NCBI RefSeq assembly: GCF_014596475.1
Contig: NZ_MECJ01000033.1
Location: forward strand, 434,001-498,000
DNA length: 64,000 nucleotides
From: Streptomyces sp. CBMA152
Lineage (GTDB): Bacteria; Actinomycetota; Actinomycetes; Streptomycetales; Streptomycetaceae
Direction of reading: 5' to 3'
Below are positions 52,906 to 59,496 of this stretch, one piece after another (within the stretch, counting starts at the first letter, position 1; every line of letters starts with the position of its first letter). A model generated the notes under the pieces. It did no database searches, was not told where the DNA came from, and saw nothing but the letters and a program-made list of their open reading frames with translations. The position numbers were made by a program, and so were the translations under genes.

Positions 52906-53436
52906 ATGAACACGACGACTTCCACCACCGCGACCACCGCGACCACCGCCTACACCGCCCGGCCCATCGGGTCCGCCGCGCTCGCACAGCTGCGGGTGAG
53001 CGACGACGCCGGGCGGCCCTGCGTCCCGTACACCGACGACGAGGGCGGCGCGCCCCTGCGCTGCTGTCTGCGCCGGAGCGATCCCGGCGAGCGCATCGCG
53101 CTCGTGTCGTACGCCCCGCTGCGCCGCTGGGCGGCCCTGACCTGGGCCAAGCCGGGGGCGTACGACGAGCAGGGCCCGGTCTTCATCCACGCCGAGTGCG
53201 ACGGGCCGGGCGAGGCGGACGGCTATCCGTTCGCGCACGAGGGCGCGCTGCGCACCGTGCGCCGCTACGACAGCGAGGGGCGGATCGTCGGCGGCCGCCT
53301 GCTCGCGGTCCCGGCGGAGGCGACGGCGGCCTGCGACGCGGCCTTCGAGGAGGCGTTCGCGGACCCGCAGGTGGTCCTCGTCCACGTCAGGGCGCTGGAA
53401 TACGGCTGCTTCCTCTTCGAGGTGCGCCGCCCCTGA
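52906..53436 (+). CDS. DUF1203-type protein
   Basis: 176 residues, cytoplasmic, unknown function. After a Thr-rich start (NTTTSTTATTATTAY) come the family's cysteine-rich core CCLRRSDPGERIALVSYAPL and GPVFIHAECDG, and RALEYGCFLFEVRR at the end. DUF1203 proteins are about this size and uncharacterised. The ATG is far inside a longer open frame; it is chosen because the family begins near YTARPI. The last 50 bp overlap the 3' end of the opposing LysR gene. Confidence 0.8.
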   Translation: MNTTTSTTATTATTAYTARPIGSAALAQLRVSDDAGRPCVPYTDDEGGAPLRCCLRRSDPGERIALVSYAPLRRWAALTWAKPGAYDEQGPVFIHAECDGPGEADGYPFAHEGALRTVRRYDSEGRIVGGRLLAVPAEATAACDAAFEEAFADPQVVLVHVRALEYGCFLFEVRRP

Positions 53437-54301
53437 CGCCGTCCCGCACCCCGGCCAGCGCGTCCGCGAAGGCGCGCACCGCGGCCGTCGCCCCGCCCCG
53501 GCGCCACACCACGCCCAGCGCCGAGGCGGGCAGCCCCTCCACCGGCACGAAGGCGATGTCGTCGCGCGCGTGGTACTCGGCGCTCGGGCGGCACAGCAGC
53601 ATCGCGCCGATGTCCGCCGCGACCAGGGTCAGACCCTCCTGGAGGGTGGCCACGGCGGGCCCGTCATCCGCCCCGGGCGCCTGCGCCGTACGCCAGTAGG
53701 CGGGGGCGGGCGCCGCCGGGGCGATGAGACGGGCACCGGCGAGTTCGGCGGCGGTCAGGGACGGGCGGGAGGCGTACGGGTGCCGGACCGACACGGCGAG
53801 GGTCTGCTGCTGCTCGGAGAAGACCGGCCCCAGCTCCAGATCCGGCTCGGCCACCGGCAGCAGCACGGCCGCCGTGTCCACCTCACCGCGCCGCAACGCG
53901 CCGAACGGATCGCACAGCGGCACCTCGGTGACCTGCGTACGGACCTCGGGATACGCCGCGCGGAACGCGCCGAGCGCCCCCGTCAGACACGTGTTGGCCG
54001 CGCCCTGGAACCCGATCCGCAGCGTGCCGCCGAGCGCGGTCGCGCGCGCTTTGGCGACGACATCCGCCAACTGCTCGTACGAAGGCCGTAGTTCGGCTAC
54101 GAAGGCGTCGCCGAAGGGCGTCAGGCGTACGCGGCGGCTGGTGCGCTCCACCAGCCGCGCCCCGAGCCGGCGTTCCAGGGCGGCGAGCAGCTGGCTGACC
54201 CGGCTCTGCGACAGATACAGCCGCTCGCCGGTCCGCCCGAAGTGCAGCTCGTCGGCGAGGACGAGAAAGCACTCCAGCTCACGTATCTCCAGCCCGCCCA
54301 C
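53387..54301 (-). CDS. LysR-family transcriptional regulator, divergent to MFS
   Basis: 304 residues. N-terminal winged helix: LECFLVLADELHFGRTGERL, LSQSRVSQLLAALERRLG; C-terminal periplasmic-binding-like effector domain. GTG 54301 is preferred because GAAGAGG is 4 bases ahead and it gives the usual LysR length; the frame is open to 54343. Arrangement and a small palindrome in the 95-bp gap suggest it controls the divergent MFS exporter. Confidence 0.9.
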   Translation of the reverse strand: MGGLEIRELECFLVLADELHFGRTGERLYLSQSRVSQLLAALERRLGARLVERTSRRVRLTPFGDAFVAELRPSYEQLADVVAKARATALGGTLRIGFQGAANTCLTGALGAFRAAYPEVRTQVTEVPLCDPFGALRRGEVDTAAVLLPVAEPDLELGPVFSEQQQTLAVSVRHPYASRPSLTAAELAGARLIAPAAPAPAYWRTAQAPGADDGPAVATLQEGLTLVAADIGAMLLCRPSAEYHARDDIAFVPVEGLPASALGVVWRRGGATAAVRAFADALAGVRDGVRGGAPRRGSSRIPAP

Positions 54302-54323
54302 ACAACCTCTTCCGTCGTCGATC

Positions 54324-54340
54324 GATGAGCCCAGTTCATC
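54324..54340. promoter_or_regulatory. LysR-type operator between regulator and MFS gene
   Basis: GATGA-GCCCAGT-TCATC, 5-bp arms, 7-base spacer, in the divergent promoter region. A third GATGA occurs at 54345. Plausible LysR site; not matched to a known consensus. Confidence 0.5.
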
Positions 54341-54396
54341 CAAGGATGAGGAAACGGCCGTTGTTCCCGCCGCCGGGCGGGCGAAGGCTGGGGGGC

Positions 54397-55572
54397 ATGG
54401 ACACGATCACCGAAGCCGCCCCGGACCACGCCCCCTTGAGCCCCGCGCGGAGCCGGGCCGCCGTGCTCGCGGTCGCCGCCACGACCTTCAGCGTCGTCAC
54501 CACCGAGATGCTGCCCGTCGGTCTGCTGAGCCCGCTCGGGGACGCGCTCGGGGTGAGCGAGGGGACGGCCGGGCTCGCGGTCACCCTGCCGGGTGTGGTC
54601 GCGGCGGTCACCGCGCCGCTGCTGCCCGCACTGGCGGGCCGCACTGACCGTCGCGTACTCCTCGTCTCCCTGGTGCTGCTCCTGGCCGCCGCCGACCTGG
54701 TCTCGGCCCTGGCGCCCGGTTTCGGCGTACTGCTCGGCGCGCGGCTGGTCGTCGGGGTGTGCATCGGCGGGGTATGGGCGCTGGCGGCGGGTCTGGCACA
54801 CCGGCTCGTACGCGCCGAGGCGGTGGGCCGGGCGACGGCGGTCGTCTTCAGCGGTATCGCGGTCGCCTCGGTCGTCGGCGTCCCGGCGGGCGCGCTGATC
54901 GGTGAACTGGCGGGCTGGCGCTGGGGGTTCGCGGCGGTGGGGCTGCTCGCGCTCGCGGTGGCCGCGCTGCTCGCCGTACTGCTGCCGCCGTTGCCCGCCG
55001 AGAGCGCGGTGCGCCCGGCGCAGCTGGCCGGACTCCTCGCGCTGCGGCCGGTACGGGTGGGTCTGTTGCTGGTGCTGCTCCTGGTGACGGGCCATTTCGC
55101 GGCGTACACCTATGTGCGGCCCGTCCTGGAGCGCGTCGACGGCATTTCCCCGGACGCGGTGAGCGGCCTTCTGCTGCTGTACGGGGTCGCGGGCGTCGTG
55201 GGCAACTTCGTCGCGGGTGCGACGGCTGCGCGGCGGGCGCTGCCGGTCATCTCCGGGCTGCTCGCTGCGGTCCTGGCGCTCCTTGCGGCCACGCAGCGCT
55301 CGGCCTGCCTTTCCATCGCCCTGCTGGCGGTGTGGGGCCTGGCCTACGGCGGCGTCTCGGTCACCACCCAGACATGGCTCCTGGCGGCGGCCCCACGCTC
55401 GCCCGAGGCGGCGTCCGCCCTGCTCGTGGGCGTCTTCAACGCGGCGATCGCGGTGGGCGCGGCGGTGGGGGGTGCGGTGGTGAACGGTTCGGGGGAGACG
55501 GTTGTGCTGCTGGTGGGGGCGGGGTTGGCGGGGGCGGCGCTGCTGGTGACGGCGACGTCGGGCCGGGGGTGA
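54397..55572 (+). CDS. MFS transporter, DHA1-type drug/sugar exporter
   Basis: 391 residues, 12 predicted helices. Seen: motif-rich start FSVVTTEMLPVGLL (typical for the AraJ/DHA12 exporter group), LAGRTDRRVLLVSL (motif A), and RLVVGVCIGGVWALAAGLA. Probably exports drugs or sugars by proton antiport; substrate unknown. ATG start; controlled by the divergent LysR (inference). The stop is followed immediately by the GC-rich repeat motif. Confidence 0.88.
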   Translation: MDTITEAAPDHAPLSPARSRAAVLAVAATTFSVVTTEMLPVGLLSPLGDALGVSEGTAGLAVTLPGVVAAVTAPLLPALAGRTDRRVLLVSLVLLLAAADLVSALAPGFGVLLGARLVVGVCIGGVWALAAGLAHRLVRAEAVGRATAVVFSGIAVASVVGVPAGALIGELAGWRWGFAAVGLLALAVAALLAVLLPPLPAESAVRPAQLAGLLALRPVRVGLLLVLLLVTGHFAAYTYVRPVLERVDGISPDAVSGLLLLYGVAGVVGNFVAGATAARRALPVISGLLAAVLALLAATQRSACLSIALLAVWGLAYGGVSVTTQTWLLAAAPRSPEAASALLVGVFNAAIAVGAAVGGAVVNGSGETVVLLVGAGLAGAALLVTATSGRG

Positions 55573-55598
55573 GTTTCCCCCACCCCGCCCCTTCGAGA
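55573..55598. repeat. Short intergenic repeat motif after the MFS gene
   Basis: AGTTTCCCCCACCCCGCCCC plus TTCGAG directly past the stop; same motif as after asd and, inverted, at 59476-59496. It marks the left edge of the accessory cassette. Confidence 0.7.
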
Positions 55599-55677
55599 GG
55601 TCGTCCGTGGTTACCGCCGAGGCTCAGCTGGGCGCGCGGTGTTCCTGTCCTGTGGACTCGCTCCCTGACAGCAGAAC

Positions 55678-55714
55678 ACCCCGCCGCTCCATAGGGGTTG
55701 GAGTGGCGGGGTGC
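55678..55714 (-). terminator. Terminator after DUF397 gene
   Basis: CACCCCGCC / GGCGGGGTG arms with an inner CTCC / GGAG pair, 20 bp past the DUF397 stop. Confidence 0.8.
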
Positions 55715-55733
55715 TTGGTGGTGCTGGTGCCGT

Positions 55734-55943
55734 TCAGATAGAGCCGAACTCTCCGGCCTTGAGGCTTGCTACGAAGGAAGAGAACGCATCCGCGTGGAAG
55801 CCCAAAGCGGGGCCGTTCGGGCGCTTGGAGTCACGGACTGGGACCTCGCCGCGCGAGGCGACAAGGTTCGTGGCGACCTGTACGCACTGGCCGCCGTTAC
55901 CGCTGTACGAACTCGTGAACCAGCGGGGGGATTCGGTCGTCAC
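55734..55943 (-). CDS. DUF397 protein
   Basis: 69 residues, the family's usual size. Seen: WFTSSYSGNGGQCVQVA, VPVRDSKRPNGPALGF and AFSSFVASLKAGEF, which are the diagnostic blocks. DUF397 proteins regularly follow an XRE regulator and are thought to modulate it as antitoxin-like or signalling partners; the mechanism is open. The ATG overlaps the stop of the XRE gene (ATGA), so the two are translationally coupled. Confidence 0.95.
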   Translation of the reverse strand: MTTESPRWFTSSYSGNGGQCVQVATNLVASRGEVPVRDSKRPNGPALGFHADAFSSFVASLKAGEFGSI

Positions 55944-56776
55944 TTGAAACCCTTTCGGAACTGGTTGATCAAGGCCACCGACGCCGCTTGGGGCAACGCC
56001 TCGGCCTGCAACTGATGGTATGCCTTAAGTATGGCCACGACAGCGGCGCTGTCCCGCTCTAGATGCCCTCGCTGCGCTGACTCGGCGTAGGACATGATCG
56101 AGCGGTCCGGCATGGTCAACACAGTTACCGGCAGACTGAAGGGTCGGCGTGCCCCCATGCTGAAGGGGGCGACCTGGAGCAAGGTGTTCGGCATCTCGGC
56201 GAACTCCAACAGGCGATCAAACTGAGCTTCCATGACCGAAGAGTTCCCCATGGGTCGCCGGATGCAGCTCTCGTCAAGCACTGCATGGATCAAGGGAGAT
56301 GGAGTGCGGGCGAGCGTGGATTGCCTCCGGGTCACCAACTCCACGCGCTCTTCCGCTTGTTCGGCCGTGCTGGCTTCCCGCCGTACAGCGTCGGCCTCCA
56401 GTGTTGCCGCGTACTCCCTTGTCTGAAGCAGACCGGGGATGACGCCTACTTCGTACAGCCGTAGCTCTACGGCCCGCCCCTCGCGCTTGACGTACTCCGG
56501 GAACCCTTCCAGCAGGCTGCCTTGTCCCATCTGCCGGTACTCGCGCTCGAACGCGTCCACGGAGCCCTCAAGGCCGAAAGCGCGGTCAGCACTACGCGAG
56601 AAGCGGAGAGTCGGAGGTTTCCGACCAGTTTCGACCGCCGAGATATGCACGCTGGAATAGTCCATGCGATCGGCGAGATCATCTTGAGTCCAGCCGCGTG
56701 CCTCCCGCAGGCTGCGCAGACGCGCCCCATAGGCCGCTTGGGGCGAGGCATCGGGCGTTAACTCCTTGCGGTTCAA
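55940..56776 (-). CDS. XRE-family regulator with TTA codon (DUF5753-type sensor domain)
   Basis: 278 residues from TTG 56776. Helix-turn-helix at about residues 17-70 (LRSLREARGWTQDDLADRMD, YSSVHISAVETGRKPPT). The C-terminal two-thirds match the DUF5753 sensor-like domain that accompanies such regulators (VIPGLLQTREYA, HAVLDESCIRRPMG, TLLQVAPFSMGA). The start is uncertain: NRKELTPDASPQAAYG is the usual family beginning, and only a TTG precedes it; a GTG at 56848 is open and could be a leaderless start. The sixth codon is TTA (56759-56761), so translation may need the bldA tRNA. Confidence 0.85.
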   Translation of the reverse strand: MNRKELTPDASPQAAYGARLRSLREARGWTQDDLADRMDYSSVHISAVETGRKPPTLRFSRSADRAFGLEGSVDAFEREYRQMGQGSLLEGFPEYVKREGRAVELRLYEVGVIPGLLQTREYAATLEADAVRREASTAEQAEERVELVTRRQSTLARTPSPLIHAVLDESCIRRPMGNSSVMEAQFDRLLEFAEMPNTLLQVAPFSMGARRPFSLPVTVLTMPDRSIMSYAESAQRGHLERDSAAVVAILKAYHQLQAEALPQAASVALINQFRKGFK

Positions 56777-56852
56777 AGGCCGTTCACCAACCTTTCGTTC
56801 TCTTCCAGCAAGTTGAAACCTTCCCAGGTGCGGAGCACTCTGAACCACCCCG

Positions 56853-56868
56853 GTAGTGATAGCACTAC
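56853..56868. promoter_or_regulatory. Perfect palindromic operator between XRE gene and divergent operon
   Basis: GTAGTG-ATAG-CACTAC, 16 bp, two-fold symmetric arms. On the minus strand a TATCAC -10-like box overlaps it. Likely the XRE protein's own binding site, controlling both directions. Confidence 0.75.
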
Positions 56869-56882
56869 GGAGAGGAGTGGTC

Positions 56883-57281
56883 GTGCCCGGCGAGAATCAT
56901 GCTGCCGAGAATGTGCAGACGGCGACCCACGGCGCCTACTGGGCCGAAGTATTCGCAGAGCGGCCCGCCTCTGGTGAGACCGTCCGTGTTCTGCTCGGCA
57001 CGTTCGCAACTCCGCACCGGGGACGCGCGTTCCGGTGGCTGGTGGGGCGGGCTCTCTCCGGGGCGTACTTCCTGTCCGTGATCCCCGTCAACGTCCCCAC
57101 GGCGGATGTGTGCACGGCCGATCCGAACAGACCGCCCCCGGACAGGCTGGCGAGATCAACCAACTCCCCGCCCGGTGGCGGGACCGAGTGGGCGACCGCC
57201 CCAGAAGCACTCAGATACCTGACTGACGACGAGTTGCGGCAGGCCCGAATGATTGACACTCCGATTGGGGGTCGGCGCTGA
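56883..57281 (+). CDS. Hypothetical protein, first gene of coupled operon
   Basis: 132 residues, not recognised. N-terminal half has a short hydrophobic-aromatic pattern (THGAYWAEVFAER, VRVLLGTF, GAYFLSVIPVNVP); the C-terminal half is charged and ends with an acidic helix, ALRYLTDDELRQARMID. No cysteine cluster, signal peptide or membrane segment. GTG start with GGAGAGGAG ahead. Its TGA overlaps the next ATG (TGATG). Divergent from the XRE gene and next to its operator, so probably XRE-controlled. Confidence 0.65.
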   Translation: MPGENHAAENVQTATHGAYWAEVFAERPASGETVRVLLGTFATPHRGRAFRWLVGRALSGAYFLSVIPVNVPTADVCTADPNRPPPDRLARSTNSPPGGGTEWATAPEALRYLTDDELRQARMIDTPIGGRR

Positions 57282-57526
57282 TGTTTGCACTACCAGTAGG
57301 AATGCCCACAGGGCCGGAGTACGGCTCAGTACCCGTCAGCGCTGTGGACCCGACGTACGGCCTTGAGCCGCCTGGCGCTGAGGGGTGCGATCACTGCGAT
57401 GCCTCGCGCGCTAGCCGTGAGGTGGCGCGGGAGGGTCGGCAGCCCCAGGAGGTTCAGCGGGCCAACGCGGAGATCACCCGCCACCCCGACCACGAGTCGT
57501 GGCCTGGCAAGGAGGTGGTCCGGTGA
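57281..57526 (+). CDS. Small hypothetical protein with CxxC, second gene of operon
   Basis: 81 residues. One CxxC pair (GCDHCDASRASREVAREG), then a charged helix ending HPDHESWPGK. Similar short proteins with CDxC-like text and a HPxH-type end frequently lie beside XRE/DUF397 pairs in Streptomyces, but I cannot name the family. Coupled on both sides: TGATG with the gene before, GTGA with the gene after. Confidence 0.65.
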   Translation: MFALPVGMPTGPEYGSVPVSAVDPTYGLEPPGAEGCDHCDASRASREVAREGRQPQEVQRANAEITRHPDHESWPGKEVVR

Positions 57527-57867
57527 GCGTCAGAAGCACGCTGCGGAGCTTGGTCTACCGGCTGCTGCGGCACCCGTCCAGCGAAGTGACCCTGACGGCC
57601 CGCTGCATGTCCGGCGACGGCTGCCGCTGGGAGTTGGACGCGACGAACGACCTTGACGCCGGAAGCATCGCGATCATGTCGCACACCGCCGAGACGGGGC
57701 ACGGACTCTTCACCCGCAGAGTGGAAGACGTGGCGGTCGTGGTCCTCAACAACGAGCAGGAGCAGGCGTGCCGAGGGGCGGTCAACCGGCTGGAACTGGT
57801 GACCAGCAGCGAAGCGCGCCGCGAAGCCGCTGAGGAGACCGAGAACGCGCGGGCTGACCACCGCTGA
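57523..57867 (+). CDS. Small protein resembling DUF7848-type proteins, third gene of operon
   Basis: 114 residues. Seen: YRLLRHPSSEVTLTARCMSGDGC (split here as RLLRHPSSEV and TARCMSGDGCRWEL), then a conserved-looking SHTAETGHGLFTRR, which match small Streptomyces proteins with HPDSEVTYTARCVSG-like starts. Two Cys may bind metal. Function unknown. GTG start overlaps the previous TGA; GGAGGTGG is well placed. Confidence 0.6.
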   Translation: MSVRSTLRSLVYRLLRHPSSEVTLTARCMSGDGCRWELDATNDLDAGSIAIMSHTAETGHGLFTRRVEDVAVVVLNNEQEQACRGAVNRLELVTSSEARREAAEETENARADHR

Positions 57868-58139
57868 GGCTCCCGGTGGCCGGGGACCCGCTGTTCCAAC
57901 TACCTGCCAAGGTGCGGGATACGGAGAAACTGCGTGCCCTGCCGAGGTCGACCAACAGTGACTCCATCCCTGCCGGACATACCCGATGAGTTGTCCCCAC
58001 GGCTCACAGGAACCCCGGCAGGGGCGGGCGTAACGCCCGTCCGGTTGCACGTCCCGTGAACCGGGGACGGCCGGTCGGGTCAGCAAGTGCACGACGGTTG
58101 GGGACGGCCCCCACCCGGACGCCATGAGGAGACACGAAA
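57868..58139. other. Intergenic region with hairpins before the peptide gene
   Basis: 272 bp without a supported gene. CGGGCG-TAA-CGCCCG (58025-58039) and GTCCC...GGGAC (58051-58068) are back-to-back hairpins that could end the upstream operon, implying a separate promoter for the peptide gene between about 58070 and 58125. Confidence 0.5.
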
Positions 58140-58271
58140 GTGACACTCAAGGAAGCACTACAGCGCATGGCCACCCCGCGTGGTGGCAACGGAGACGGAG
58201 ACGACGACGGCGGTGAGGGTAACCCGCCGACGGGCGACTCGGACGACGGGCGCGACTACCACACCCGCTAG
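58140..58271 (+). CDS. 43-residue acidic Gly-rich peptide (candidate RiPP-like precursor)
   Basis: Not recognised. 43 codons, GTG start with GAGGAG 8 bases ahead, TAG stop. Residues 1-12 could form a short amphipathic helix (MTLKEALQRMAT), followed by PRGG (a double-glycine at 15-16). Then comes an Asp/Gly-rich section (NGDGDDDGGEGNPP), TGDSDDG, and the aromatic/basic end RDYHTR. No Cys, so not a lanthionine peptide; Thr31, Ser34, Tyr40, Thr42 and many Asp could be modified. A strong hairpin follows at 18 bases and a kinase-like gene 71 bp on. Precursor role is inferred from this layout. Confidence 0.7.
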   Translation: MTLKEALQRMATPRGGNGDGDDDGGEGNPPTGDSDDGRDYHTR

Positions 58272-58288
58272 TAGTCTCCCCTGACCCG

Positions 58289-58321
58289 AGGGGCCGACCT
58301 CTGCTCCGGGGGTCGGCCCCT
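58289..58321 (+). terminator. Attenuator-like hairpin between peptide and kinase-like gene
   Basis: Perfect 11-bp inverted repeat AGGGGCCGACC / GGTCGGCCCCT with an 11-base loop, 18 bases past the peptide stop and 21 bases before the kinase-like start. No U-run. Partial termination here would give excess peptide over enzyme, as in many RiPP operons. Confidence 0.75.
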
Positions 58322-58341
58322 GACATTGAGAGGACCAGCCG

Positions 58342-59175
58342 ATGACCGGTCTTGGGCCATTCGAGATCCCTGACCCTGTCCCCGTAACGCCCTTGTCTCA
58401 GCGGCTCGTACTGAACCGGCGCGGTTCAACGGTGTGGGATGTAGACACGCCCACTGGCCGCGTCGTGGTCAAACTGGGGTACCGCAGTGAAACGCACGCA
58501 TGGACGGCACTGGCACCCGCCCGTGAAGGTGTGATCTTGCAAGCGCTAGGTACGGCCGCCGCAACGTACGGACAGTGGGACCAGGGCACTTGGAACGTCC
58601 AGCCATGGCTTGCGGGCACCGATCTGCAACACCTATGGGAACCGCACCGGACCCGGGACAGCCCCTCCCGTCCACCCCTGCCCGACGCCCTTGCATGCGC
58701 GCGAGCCCTCGCCGAGTTGCACGACAAAGATGTCGTTCACGGCGACGTGCAGCCTGCCCATTTCATCGTGAGGGACGAGCCGGCGAGGGCAGCGCTCATC
58801 GACCTTGCCCTCGCCCGTGGCGTCGAAGTACCCGAGTGGTGCGACTTCGCTTACAGGGGCTGTCTCGTCCACTACGAGAGCCCCGAGATTTCCCGCCGCG
58901 TACTGGAGGACGGCGAGGCGGTTCCTACGCGACAAGCAGACGTGTACGCGTTGGGGGCAACCCTGTTCATGGCGGCGACCGGTTGGCGGCACGTTGAGTA
59001 CCCGGACGACGCGTCGCGGGCGATTCAGCGGCAAGCGATCGTCACTGGCACACACCGCCCCGTGAACGTGGCGGGCACACTGGGAGCGCTCATCCGCGAC
59101 ATGTTGCGGTACGACGCAGACGACCGGCCCACGATTCAGGAAGTCTGCAAGGCCCTGGACCAGGCCGCAGCATAG
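58342..59175 (+). CDS. Degenerate protein-kinase-like protein next to the peptide gene
   Basis: 277 residues spanning one kinase fold. Seen: Lys44 in VVVKLGYRS, Glu62 as likely helix-C partner, HGDVQPAHF (His133, Asp135 kept, but the Mg-binding Asn is His140), IDLALARG in place of DFG (Asp154 kept), SPE for APE (180-182), Asp200 in DVYALG and DRPT near the end. No canonical glycine loop. HGD and the weak DFG resemble the kinase-like lyase/phosphotransferase domains used on peptides and small molecules as much as Ser/Thr kinases. No transmembrane segment. ATG with GAGAGG 8 bases ahead. Confidence 0.8.
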   Translation: MTGLGPFEIPDPVPVTPLSQRLVLNRRGSTVWDVDTPTGRVVVKLGYRSETHAWTALAPAREGVILQALGTAAATYGQWDQGTWNVQPWLAGTDLQHLWEPHRTRDSPSRPPLPDALACARALAELHDKDVVHGDVQPAHFIVRDEPARAALIDLALARGVEVPEWCDFAYRGCLVHYESPEISRRVLEDGEAVPTRQADVYALGATLFMAATGWRHVEYPDDASRAIQRQAIVTGTHRPVNVAGTLGALIRDMLRYDADDRPTIQEVCKALDQAAA

Positions 59176-59299
59176 GAAGCCGGACCCCATGCCCCGCGAC
59201 CGGCCCCGCCCGTCCCGGCATTCCTCCGCCGTGGGCGGGCGAGGCTACCCGTCGCCCTGGTGCGAGTCCTCGCCAGCGGGCCCACTACGTGGCCGCCGG

Positions 59300-59496
59300 T
59301 GGGGGCTTGTCGCGCAGTTCCCCGCGCCCCTAAGGAGGGCCCGAAGGGCCCATCAAGGGGCGCGGGGAACTGCGCGAGCAACCCAGCACGGTCCGCAGAC
59401 AAACGGGGGTCCGGGGGCGCCGCCCCCGGGAAAAACCCTCCCACCCTTTCCCCCACCCACCCCCGGAGGGTTCAGGGAAGGGGCGGGGTGGGGGAC
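59300..59496. repeat. Intergenic palindromic repeat element, copy B (inverted relative to copy A)
   Basis: Perfect 22-bp arms at 59310-59331 and 59356-59377, the same arms as copy A at 50.0 kb, with flanks matching copy A in reverse (GAGCAACCCAGCACGGTCCG against CGGATCGTGCTGGGTTGCTC). It continues through GGGGGCGCCGCCCCC and ends with the inverted TCCCCCACCCCGCCCC motif (59476-59494). The 59176-59299 stretch before it holds no supported gene. Confidence 0.85.

Noticed and set aside
57912..57989. 25-codon ORF upstream of the peptide gene that also ends in HTR, like the 43-residue peptide
   Set aside because: No ribosome site before the GTG and no helix-like or acidic section; the shared three residues can be chance.
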